Positions 19,745-27,548 of a stretch of DNA of 64,000 nucleotides are shown piece by piece. The stretch comes from Albimonas donghaensis. GTDB lineage: Bacteria > Pseudomonadota > Alphaproteobacteria > Rhodobacterales > Rhodobacteraceae. The DNA lies in the NCBI RefSeq assembly GCF_900106695.1, contig NZ_FNMZ01000006.1, positions 1 through 64,000 of the forward strand, read 5' to 3'. Under the pieces are notes generated by a model. The model was not told the origin of the DNA, did not search any database, and saw only the letters and a program-made list of their open reading frames with translations. Both the position numbers and the translations under genes were made by a program. The first letter of the stretch is position 1. Each line of letters starts with the position of its first letter.

Positions 19745-20243
19745 CTCTGAACTCCTTCGGAACCGGCCGGAATGAATCGAAAACGCCCCGCGCGGCGGCC
19801 GGACCGTGCGGAGCGGAGGCGGATTGGTCGGGGATCGCGTCCGAAATGTCAAATGAAAGGCGTGTCCGGGCGGGCGAAACCGGCCCCGTCAGCGCCGGCG
19901 GCCGGCGAGGGAGCCGCGCGACGACCCGCCCGCCGGCGGCGCCCGGACGCCCGCGCGGCGCCGAGGCCGGGCGCGGGCGGAACGCGGGCATGGTCACCGG
20001 GGTCGGGCGCTCGGGTCTGAAATTCGCCCATGGCGGCGTCCTTCGCAGCCCCCGCGACCGCGCCGCCCTGGCGAAACGATGCGCCCCGGCAACACCCAAC
20101 TGCGCGCATTCATCCCCAACACATTGGCAAGGGGGCGCAATCGCCCGCGCCGTTGAATTTCTCAACGGTCAGGTCTAGCGACGTTCACGGGGATGACTCG
20201 AAGCGGAGCGCGTGGGGCGCGCCGCAACGCAAGGGGAACCGCC
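19745..20243. other. Divergent intergenic region, argD / RTX gene
   Basis: This 499-base stretch separates two divergent genes and must hold both promoters. No gene is convincing in it. A perfect 7-bp inverted repeat, CCGTTGA-N5-TCAACGG, at 20150-20168 lies about 75 bases before the RTX start and resembles an operator. Confidence 0.5.
20150..20168. promoter_or_regulatory. Inverted repeat upstream of the RTX gene
   Basis: The perfect palindrome CCGTTGA-N5-TCAACGG lies 75 bases upstream of the RTX start in a locally AT-richer stretch. Size and position suit a dimeric regulator site. No regulator is identified. Confidence 0.35.
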
Positions 20244-21611
20244 ATGGCCGCAGGTCTGCAACAGCACCCGCTCCACACGATGCTGGACGAGGGCGAATAC
20301 TACGCCACGGTGATCCGCGTGCAGCGCGCCGGCTACAATCTCGACACCTACGGCGCGGTCGCGGGCGCGGATTCCGCCGGCTACCTGATCCAGTACGAGA
20401 ACGCGCCCGACGTCACCACGACGGTTTACGAGGGCGACCACCTCTCGGCCTGGATCGCCATCTACAACGAGAACAGCGGCGAGATCCGCGGCTTCGGCCT
20501 GGGCGACGACGAGGCCGGCCACCTGCGCATCTCCGGCTTCGACTCCGACGACGTGGAACGGGGCGTGCGCGCGGCCTACAATTTCTGGACCGATGTCGAG
20601 AATGTCGGCGGCGTGTGGACGGCGGAATTCGCCGACAACTTCCGCAACAACGGCGCCTCGCGCCAGGGCATCCGGATCGAGACCGGCGCCGAGAGCCGCT
20701 ACACTAACGACCACGGCTTCATCCACGGCAACGGCTCGACCGTCGAGACGGTGCAGACCATCTCCATCGACGGCCTGCTGGAGAACCCCTGGTACGACTG
20801 GTCGACCGGCGAGGACGGCGACCTGCTGTCCGGCCTCACGTTCGGGCTCGACCTCACCTATGTGGATTACGCCGACGCCCTGCTGGTCGACGACGCGGAC
20901 GAGGGCGCGGACGGGGGCGGGGACGGGGACGGCGGCCTAGGCGAGGGCGAGACCTCGGGCGGCTCGGATGACGGGACCTCCGGCGGCGGCGGCGGCGACG
21001 CGGCGGCGGTGGAATTCCACTACGGCGCCCGCGGCGCGGACCGGATCGCCGGCGACGCGGGAAATGACTGGATCTGGGGCTATGGCGGGCGCGACGTGCT
21101 CAAGGGCTTCGGTGGCGACGACGAGCTGCGCGGCGGCGCCGGCCGGGACACGCTGATCGGCGGCGGCGGCGATGACCTGATCGCAGGCGACGGCGGCAAG
21201 GACACGCTCAAGGGCGGCCGCGGAAACGACGTGCTGGAGGGCGGCCGCGGCGATGACAAGCTGGTCGGCGGCGGCGGTGACGACCTGCTCTACGGCGCCG
21301 GCCGGCGCGACACGCTGATCGGCGGCCGCGGCGACGACCTGCTGGACCCGGGCGCCGGGCGCGACGTGCTCAAGGGCGGGGCCGGCGCGGACTGGTTCTG
21401 GTTCTTCAACGACTACGGCCGCAACACGATCAAGGATTGGGAGGACGGCGTCGATCTCATCCAGATCACCAGCTACAACGCCAGCGGCCTCGAGGACCTG
21501 GAGATCCGCGACGTCCGCGCCGGCGCCGCGATCCGCTGGGAGGGGACGACGGTGATCCTCGCCGGGCGGAGCGCGGCCGAGATCGGCGCCGACGACTTCG
21601 ACTTCGGCTGA
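20244..21611 (+). CDS. RTX-type calcium-binding protein, probably secreted
   Basis: The 455-residue protein starts at the ATG at 20244 behind AAGGGGA. The first 210 residues form a unique domain (YYATVIRVQRAGYNLDTYGA, AYNFWTDVENVGGVWTAEFA) with no signal peptide. An acidic Gly/Asp/Ser linker follows (about 212-255), then about a dozen nonapeptide GGxGxDxL repeats (about 260-395) that form a calcium beta-roll. The C-terminal segment DWFWFFNDYGRNTIKDWEDG with DLIQITSYN matches the usual RTX end. RTX proteins normally leave the cell by type I secretion, but no type I exporter lies in the window. The passenger domain is not recognised. Confidence 0.85.
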   Translation: MAAGLQQHPLHTMLDEGEYYATVIRVQRAGYNLDTYGAVAGADSAGYLIQYENAPDVTTTVYEGDHLSAWIAIYNENSGEIRGFGLGDDEAGHLRISGFDSDDVERGVRAAYNFWTDVENVGGVWTAEFADNFRNNGASRQGIRIETGAESRYTNDHGFIHGNGSTVETVQTISIDGLLENPWYDWSTGEDGDLLSGLTFGLDLTYVDYADALLVDDADEGADGGGDGDGGLGEGETSGGSDDGTSGGGGGDAAAVEFHYGARGADRIAGDAGNDWIWGYGGRDVLKGFGGDDELRGGAGRDTLIGGGGDDLIAGDGGKDTLKGGRGNDVLEGGRGDDKLVGGGGDDLLYGAGRRDTLIGGRGDDLLDPGAGRDVLKGGAGADWFWFFNDYGRNTIKDWEDGVDLIQITSYNASGLEDLEIRDVRAGAAIRWEGTTVILAGRSAAEIGADDFDFG

Positions 21612-21639
21612 TCCCCCCCCTTCGACGGCACATCCCGAG

Positions 21640-21666
21640 GGCGGCCCAACGCGGGCCGCCTTTTTC
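21640..21666 (+). terminator. Rho-independent terminator of the RTX gene
   Basis: A perfect 8-bp stem GGCGGCCC/GGGCCGCC (21640-21647 with 21653-21660) is followed at once by TTTTTCG. It lies about 30 bases past the stop codon. Confidence 0.85.
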
Positions 21667-21792
21667 GTCGCGCCCCGCCCGTCGCGGCACGCGCCGAATC
21701 GCCCGGAGCGCGCCGCCCCCGGTCGCGCCGGGGTGGGCGGGCGGGAGGCGCGGCCGGGGGCGGCGCGCGGCCCGCCCCCTCGAACCGCGGCA

Positions 21793-21833
21793 CGAAAAAG
21801 GGCGCGGCCGGCCCCTCGGCCAACCGCGCCCTT
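21793..21833 (-). terminator. Rho-independent terminator of thrS
   Basis: On the minus strand a long GC stem (GGGCGCGG-TTGGCC with GGCCGG-CCGCGCCC) is followed by TTTTTCG, about 30 bases past the thrS stop. It faces the RTX terminator, so the two convergent transcripts are insulated. Confidence 0.85.
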
Positions 21834-21862
21834 CATGTTTCCGACGCCCCGAAGGGCGGCGA

Positions 21863-23875
21863 TCAGGCCTTGCGCAGGTCCGGCGGGGTCGCCTCGGCCA
21901 CGAAGGCCTCCAGCGCCTCCTCCAGCCCCAGGACCTTCGAGCCCTGGGCCCCCAGCCGCCGCACGGCGACCGAGCGGTTCTCGACCTCCTGCCGCCCCAC
22001 GGCTAGGATCGCCGGGACCTTGGCGAGGCTGTGCTCGCGGACCTTGTAGTTGATCTTCTCGTTGCGGGTGTCGGCCTCGGCCCGGATGCCGGCGGCGCGC
22101 AGGGCCGCGACGACCTCCGCGGCGTAGCCGTCCGCGTCCGAGGTGATCGTCGCCACCACCACCTGTTTCGGGGCCAGCCACAGCGGGAAACGCCCGGCAT
22201 GGTTCTCGATCAGGATGCCGAGGAACCGCTCGAACGACCCCAGGATCGCCCGGTGCAGCATCACCGGGCGCACGCGCTCGTCCTGGTCGTTGACATATTC
22301 CGCGTCCAGCCGGTCGGGCAGGTTGAAATCGGCCTGGAAGGTGCCGCACTGCCATTCCCGCCCGATGGCGTCGGTCAGCTTGAAGTCCAGCTTCGGGCCG
22401 TAGAAGGCGCCCTCGCCCGGATCCACCTCATAGGGCAGGCCCAGCGCCTGGATCGCCTTCTCCAGCGCGGTCTCGGCCTTGTCCCAGACCGCGTCCGAGC
22501 CCACCCGCGTCTCCGGCCGGGTCGACAGCTTGATGTCGAAATCCTCGAACCCGAGATCCGTGTAGACCGTCGACAGCAGCCGGATGAAATCCGCGCATTC
22601 CGCCTCGATCTGGTCCTCGGTGCAGAAGATATGCGCGTCGTCCTGGGTGAAGCCGCGCACCCGCATCAGCCCGTGCATGGAGCCCGAGGACTCGTAGCGG
22701 TGGCAGGACCCGAACTCCGCCAGCCGCAGCGGCAGGTCGCGATAGGACTTGAGCCCCTGGTTGTAGACCTGGACATGGCACGGGCAGTTCATCGGCTTGA
22801 GCGCGTTGGTCCGCTTGGCGTTCGCATGCGCGCCGGCCTCCGACCCCTCGTCAACCTCGGTGATGAACATGTTCTCGTGGTAGTTCTCCCAGTGACCGGA
22901 AGCCTCCCACAGCTTGCGGTCCACCACCTGCGGGGTCTTGATCTCCTTGTAGCCGGCCAGCGTCAGCCGGCGGCGCATGTAATCCTCCAGCGCCCGGTAG
23001 ACGGTCCAGCCGTCCGGGTGCCAGAACACCATGCCCGGCGCCTCGTCCTGGAGGTGGAACAGGTCCATCTCCCGGCCGATGCGGCGATGGTCGCGGCGCT
23101 CGGCCTCCTCCAGCTGGTGGAGATGGGCTTCGAGATCCTTGCGCGACCGGAACGCCACGCCGTAGATGCGCTGGAGCATCTTGTTGCGATGATCGCCGCG
23201 CCAGTAGGCGCCGGCCACCTTCATCAGCTTGAAGGCGTCCGGCGGCACCTGCCCCGTATGGACCAGATGCGGGCCCCGGCAGAGGTCCTGCCAGTCGCCG
23301 TGCCAGTACATGCGGATCTTCTCGCCCTCGGGGATCGCGCCGACCAGCTCCACCTTGTAGGGTTCGCCGTTGGCTTCGTAGAAGGCCACCGCGGCGTCGC
23401 GCTCCCACACTTCGGTGCGGACCGGATCGCGCTTGGCGATGATCTCCCGCATCTTCTTCTCGATCGCCGCGAGATCGTCGGTGGAGAACGGCTCCTCCCG
23501 GTCGAAATCGTAGAACCAGCCGTTGTCGATCACCGGGCCGATGGTGACCTTCACGTCGGGCCACAGCTCCTGCACCGCGCGGGCCATGATATGCGCGCAG
23601 TCGTGGCGCACCAGCTCCAGCGCCTCGGCCTCGTCCTTCATCGTCACCAGCGCCACCTGCGCGCCGTCTTCCAGCGGCGCGGTCAGGTCGACGAGCCTGC
23701 CGTCGACCTTCGCCGCGATGGCGGCCTTGGCGAGCGACTTGGAGATGTCGGCGGCGAGGTCGGCGGAGGAAGCCCCCGCCGGCATAGTCCGCGTCGCGCC
23801 GTCCGGCAGGGTCACGGTGACCTGCCGGGCCTCGACCGAGCGGTTCTCGGGACGGGCGGCGTGCGCGTCGGACAT
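21863..23875 (-). CDS. thrS: Threonyl-tRNA synthetase
   Basis: ThrRS (670 residues) charges tRNA-Thr. Domains in order: TGS ([20 protein letters not shown]), the editing domain with the metal-type motif [13 protein letters not shown], the class II catalytic core with MNCPCH (zinc cysteine), motif 2 [20 protein letters not shown] and QDDAHIF, and the C-terminal anticodon-binding domain ([12 protein letters not shown]). The ATG at 23875 is chosen because GGAG lies eight bases upstream and the protein then has a normal length with a short 18-residue extra N-terminus. Confidence 0.97.
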   Translation of the reverse strand: MSDAHAARPENRSVEARQVTVTLPDGATRTMPAGASSADLAADISKSLAKAAIAAKVDGRLVDLTAPLEDGAQVALVTMKDEAEALELVRHDCAHIMARAVQELWPDVKVTIGPVIDNGWFYDFDREEPFSTDDLAAIEKKMREIIAKRDPVRTEVWERDAAVAFYEANGEPYKVELVGAIPEGEKIRMYWHGDWQDLCRGPHLVHTGQVPPDAFKLMKVAGAYWRGDHRNKMLQRIYGVAFRSRKDLEAHLHQLEEAERRDHRRIGREMDLFHLQDEAPGMVFWHPDGWTVYRALEDYMRRRLTLAGYKEIKTPQVVDRKLWEASGHWENYHENMFITEVDEGSEAGAHANAKRTNALKPMNCPCHVQVYNQGLKSYRDLPLRLAEFGSCHRYESSGSMHGLMRVRGFTQDDAHIFCTEDQIEAECADFIRLLSTVYTDLGFEDFDIKLSTRPETRVGSDAVWDKAETALEKAIQALGLPYEVDPGEGAFYGPKLDFKLTDAIGREWQCGTFQADFNLPDRLDAEYVNDQDERVRPVMLHRAILGSFERFLGILIENHAGRFPLWLAPKQVVVATITSDADGYAAEVVAALRAAGIRAEADTRNEKINYKVREHSLAKVPAILAVGRQEVENRSVAVRRLGAQGSKVLGLEEALEAFVAEATPPDLRKA

Positions 23876-24274
23876 GGGGTTCACTCCAATGGGTGCGTCC
23901 CCGCTCGGGTCTCGAACGGGGCTTCGGTCTGGTTGCGTGCCGGCGCCGGGCGGTTCGCGCCGCCCCAGCGTCGTGGCGCGCACCATATGAGGGGGGGCCG
24001 GCCTGTCAAGGAAAGCCGGCGGCGGGGGACGCGGCGGGGGGCGCCCCGGCCCCGTCGCCCCCGGGCGCGTCGCAGCCGTATTGACCCCGCCTCCGCGCGA
24101 CAGCATCTTGCAGACCGCTCGACGCCGCCGGCCCATTTCCGGTCGTCCCCCGGCGAGAGCGGCTTGCAGGCGCCTCGCCCCGCGGCGCGCCCCGTGACGT
24201 CGCCCCGGACGCCTGCTCCGGACGCCCTGCCCGGTCGGCCCCGCCACGGACCGTCCCACTCAACGGAGCCTGAC
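23876..24274. other. Divergent intergenic region, thrS / porin
   Basis: No gene is seen in this 399-base stretch. It must hold the thrS and porin promoters. A possible -35 element TTGACC near 24081 faces the porin gene, but its -10 partner is poor, so no promoter is called. No threonine-type leader peptide or T-box was recognised. Confidence 0.4.
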
Positions 24275-25327
24275 ATGTCCCCTGCCCGGATCTCCCCGCG
24301 CCGCCGCCCCGGTCTCTTTCGCCTTTCGGCGCTGGCGAGCGGGGCCGCGCTGGTCTCCGCCGGCGCCGCTTCGGGGGCGGAGCGGATCACGGGTTCGGTC
24401 GGCGGCTACATGTATATCGGGGCCGGCGTGACCGACGCCTCGATCTCCGGCGACACCGAGCTGGTCCTGATCCGCGACGGCGAGATCCACCTCAAGGCCC
24501 GGGGCTCCAGCGATTCCGGCCTCAACTTCGCGGTGCAGGTGGAGGTGGAGGCGTTCACCTCGGCGCTCGACCAGATCGACGAGAACTGGGCCCGCGTCGA
24601 CGGCGCCTTCGGCGAGGTCTGGGTCGGCGGCGCCGACACCGCGCTCAACGAATACGGCCAGGTCGGGATCGTGTTCGCCACCGGCCCCTACAACTATTAC
24701 GACGCCGACATCTTCGTGGCCCCCGGCGGGGTGGGCATGGTCGGCAAGGACGACGCGCTGTCGATCCGCTACGGCCTGCCGGAGAACCGCTACGGGATCC
24801 GCGCCGGCGTCAGCTACCAGCCCGACGCCACCGCCGACGGGCTCGGCGACACCGCGCGGTCGCTGCCCCGGGCGGGCGCCGGACCGCTGCGGGCCGATCA
24901 CCAGGTGGCGGTGGGCGCCAGCTGGAGAAGCCCGACGCCCTATCACGGCTTCGGCCTGTCGGTGGGCGGCGGCTACCTGAACTCGGACGGCCCGGCCGGG
25001 ACCGAGATGATGCATGCCGGCGCCGAGATCACCTATACCACCGGCGAGGACCTCGTGACCCTCGCCGGCTTCTGGAACCGCCGCGACGGGCGCGGGCGCA
25101 CCGACCATGTGGGGCTCGGCGCCATGTACCAGTTCGACGCGTGGAAGATCGGCGGCGGCGTGATGACGGCCAACGGCACGGCGGACGCGTTGCACGCCAC
25201 CTTCGGCGGGACCTACCTGCTGGCCCCGGGCGTCGACGTCAGCGCGGCGGTGGAATACGGCGAGGCGGACCTGAGCCTGGTGGGCGAGGGCTACGCGGTG
25301 CTGACCTCGCTCAACATCCGCTTCTGA
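24275..25327 (+). CDS. Outer-membrane porin
   Basis: The 350-residue protein has a basic N-terminus (SPRRRPGLFR), a hydrophobic signal core and a likely cleavage after SGA. Residues 40 onward alternate polar and apolar positions as in beta-barrel strands, with the porin-type opening ERITGSVGGYMYIGAG, the glycine-rich segment GAFGEVWVGGADTALN, and a final strand ending in the aromatic residue of TSLNIRF. This fits a general trimeric porin of Alphaproteobacteria. It stands alone on the plus strand with CGGAG just before the ATG. Substrate specificity cannot be read. Confidence 0.82.
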   Translation: MSPARISPRRRPGLFRLSALASGAALVSAGAASGAERITGSVGGYMYIGAGVTDASISGDTELVLIRDGEIHLKARGSSDSGLNFAVQVEVEAFTSALDQIDENWARVDGAFGEVWVGGADTALNEYGQVGIVFATGPYNYYDADIFVAPGGVGMVGKDDALSIRYGLPENRYGIRAGVSYQPDATADGLGDTARSLPRAGAGPLRADHQVAVGASWRSPTPYHGFGLSVGGGYLNSDGPAGTEMMHAGAEITYTTGEDLVTLAGFWNRRDGRGRTDHVGLGAMYQFDAWKIGGGVMTANGTADALHATFGGTYLLAPGVDVSAAVEYGEADLSLVGEGYAVLTSLNIRF

Positions 25328-25373
25328 TCGCGCGGGCGGCCGGGGGCGCCCCCCTCGGCCCCCGCCCGGCCGC

Positions 25374-26378
25374 TCAGCGGCGCATCAGGCGGAACACTTC
25401 CGAGGCGCCCCAGCCCATGGCCAGCGCCACGATCAGCGCCAGCAGGCCGTATTGCAGCGGCGCCTCGCGCGACAGGGCGAACAGCCAGCGCTCCAGCCCC
25501 ACCTTGCGCACGCCGACGACGGTCTCGTGCAGGTCGATCACCTGTCGGTCATGCACCAGGAACACCCGCGCCACGTAGTCGCCCTCGACGATGTTGGCGG
25601 GAAGCGCGACATGCGTGGTGAACAGGGTGGACTCGATCACCTCCACCTCGATCGGCGCCTCGACATACAGCCCCTGCGCCCGCCGCAGCCGGATCACCGC
25701 CTCGCGGAACGCATCCGGGTCGGCCACGTCCGAGGCCGCGCCGATGGTCCGCACCTGGCTGTCCAGCGCGATGCGGTGGCGCAGGTTCTCGGTGGCGCTC
25801 AGCACGTCCCGAAGCGGCCCGGTGGACGCCACCGCGTAAAAGCTCGGCGCCGCGTCCACCACGGTCGAGGCGTTGTTGGCCCAGACCCCGAACATCCGCG
25901 CCTTGCGCCGCACCGTCACCGGCGCCGAGGGGCCGGAGATGGTGACGATCACGTCCGGCTCGCCGGTCCGCGCCGGCGCGTTGCGCTTGATCGCCCCGAA
26001 CACGAAGATCTCGGAGCCCGCATAGGTCGTGGTGATCGACACCTGGTTGTGGCTGAGCGCGGCCACCACCCGCTCGCGGTCCGGATCGGACCGGGCGTCT
26101 TCGCCGGGAGCGCCCCGCCCCTCGGGCAGCACCAGCACCTCGCCTCCGCCGGGCGCGACCGTGGCGCCCGGCGTCTCCCGCCCGCCGGCGGGGGCGCCCG
26201 GCGGGGCGGAGGGCGCTTCGCCCTGCATCGTGCGCGGGGCGCCGGAGCCGGAGGGGGCCGGCGGGGTCGCGTCATCGGCCGCGCCCTGGCCCAGCGCCGC
26301 GGGGGCGACGGCCCACGAGGCCCCCAGCGCCAGCAGCGCGCACAGGCCGGCGGCGATCACGGCGCGCCCCCGCCTCAT
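25374..26378 (-). CDS. TIGR02186-type membrane-anchored protein
   Basis: The 334-residue protein has a signal peptide (RRGRAVIAAGLCALLALGA), a Pro/Ala/Gly-rich linker (about 32-95), a conserved periplasmic domain (SHNQVSITTTYAGSEIFVFG, IKRNAPARTGEPDVIVTISG) and one C-terminal membrane helix (YGLLALIVALAMGWG). This resembles the alphaproteobacterial family TIGR02186, which is usually paired with a TauE/SafE exporter. Its ATG overlaps the end of that exporter gene by four bases. The linker makes it longer than usual. Role in exporting a sulfur anion is inferred from context. Confidence 0.75.
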   Translation of the reverse strand: MRRGRAVIAAGLCALLALGASWAVAPAALGQGAADDATPPAPSGSGAPRTMQGEAPSAPPGAPAGGRETPGATVAPGGGEVLVLPEGRGAPGEDARSDPDRERVVAALSHNQVSITTTYAGSEIFVFGAIKRNAPARTGEPDVIVTISGPSAPVTVRRKARMFGVWANNASTVVDAAPSFYAVASTGPLRDVLSATENLRHRIALDSQVRTIGAASDVADPDAFREAVIRLRRAQGLYVEAPIEVEVIESTLFTTHVALPANIVEGDYVARVFLVHDRQVIDLHETVVGVRKVGLERWLFALSREAPLQYGLLALIVALAMGWGASEVFRLMRR

Positions 26379-27289
26379 GGCGCGGCCGCCAGGCTGTAGA
26401 GCTCGGCCGGCGTCGCCACCAGGTCGAAGGCGATCTTCAGGCACACCGCCAGCACCATCAGCGCCAGCCCGATGCGCAGCTGCTCGGCCTTCAGCTTCAT
26501 GCCGAACCGCGCGCCGACCTGCGCGCCGGTCACGCCGCCCACCAGCAGCAGCAGCGCCAGCGCGATGTCCACGGTGAAGGTCTGGGTGGCGTGCAGCAGC
26601 GTGGTGACGCCGGTCACGAACATGATCTGGAACAGCGACGTGCCCACCACCACCGCCGTCGGCATCCCCAGCATGTAGATCATCGCCGGCACCATGATGA
26701 AGCCGCCGCCGACCCCCATGATCGCCGACAGAAGCCCCACCAGCGCCCCGATCAGGAACGGCGGGATCACCGAGATATATAGGTTCGAGGCCCGGAACCG
26801 CATCTTCAGCGGCAGCTTGTGGGCCCAGCCCCGCCGCCGCTGGCGCCGCTTCGGCGCGGTCCCCCTGCGGGCGCGGATCATCGCGCCGAGGCTCTCGATC
26901 AGCATCAGCCCCCCGACCACGCCGAGGAACAGCACATAGGTCAGCGAGACCATCAGCTCGACCTGGCCCAGCGCGGTCAGCAGCTCGAAGATCTCGACCC
27001 CGACGAAGGAGCCCGCGACGCCGCCCGCCAGCAGCACCCCGCCCATGCGGAAATCCACCGCGCCGCGCCGCCAATGCGCCAGCACGCCGGAGAAGGAGGC
27101 CGCGCAGATCTGGTTGGCCCCGGTGGCCACGGCGACCGCCGGGGGAATGCCGACGAGCATCAGGAGGGGCGTCATCAGGAAGCCGCCGCCGACGCCGAAC
27201 AGGCCGGACAGGAGGCCGATCAGCCCGCCCAGTCCCAGCAGGACGAAGGCGTTCACCGAAACCTCGGCGATGGGCAGGTAGATGAGCAT
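26375..27289 (-). CDS. Sulfite exporter TauE/SafE (TSUP) family permease
   Basis: The 304-residue protein has about eight membrane segments in two similar halves. Each half carries the family glycine motif: GLLSGLFGVGGGFLMTPLLM near the N-terminus and GLLSAIMGVGGGFIMVPAMI in the middle. A basic cytosolic loop (RARRGTAPKRRQRRRG) joins them. TSUP proteins move sulfite, sulfonates or related anions. The ATG at 27289 is chosen because GGGAG lies six bases upstream. It is coupled to the TIGR02186 gene downstream. Confidence 0.88.
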   Translation of the reverse strand: MLIYLPIAEVSVNAFVLLGLGGLIGLLSGLFGVGGGFLMTPLLMLVGIPPAVAVATGANQICAASFSGVLAHWRRGAVDFRMGGVLLAGGVAGSFVGVEIFELLTALGQVELMVSLTYVLFLGVVGGLMLIESLGAMIRARRGTAPKRRQRRRGWAHKLPLKMRFRASNLYISVIPPFLIGALVGLLSAIMGVGGGFIMVPAMIYMLGMPTAVVVGTSLFQIMFVTGVTTLLHATQTFTVDIALALLLLVGGVTGAQVGARFGMKLKAEQLRIGLALMVLAVCLKIAFDLVATPAELYSLAAAP

Positions 27290-27509
27290 GAAGGCTCCCG
27301 ATGTCAGGCCCGGATTACAGCCCGCGGGCAGGCCGCTTGGCAAGCGCGCTCGGGGAAAAACTCCGTGCGCCGGGTGTGCTTCTTCGTCCCGCGCACCCCG
27401 GATCGCGACGGCGCGGGGCCGCCCCCCCCCGCCTTCTCCCCCCGCCGCGCGCCGCCTCCGCGCCGCCGGGTCGCGGGGGGGGCCGGCGCGCGGGGCCGCG
27501 ACCGGTCCC

Positions 27510-27540
27510 GGCCCCGTCAGGCGTCGCGCGTGACGGGGCC
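27510..27540 (-). terminator. Candidate terminator of the mscS-like gene
   Basis: A perfect 10-bp stem GGCCCCGTCA/TGACGGGGCC (27510-27519 with 27531-27540) lies just past the stop codon. No T-run follows, so it may be a 3' end stabiliser or a Rho-assisted end. The bases TGACGGGGTC right after it are a near copy of one arm. Confidence 0.45.
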
Positions 27541-27548
27541 TGACGGGG

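Noticed and set aside
19668-20165. A minus-strand open frame upstream of argD
   Set aside because: Pro/Arg/Ala-biased with no ribosome site; argD has a clear AAGGAG-GTG start inside it.
24081-24110. Possible sigma-70 promoter for the porin gene (TTGACC with 17-base spacing)
   Set aside because: The -10 hexamer CATCTT is too poor to call by eye in GC-rich DNA.
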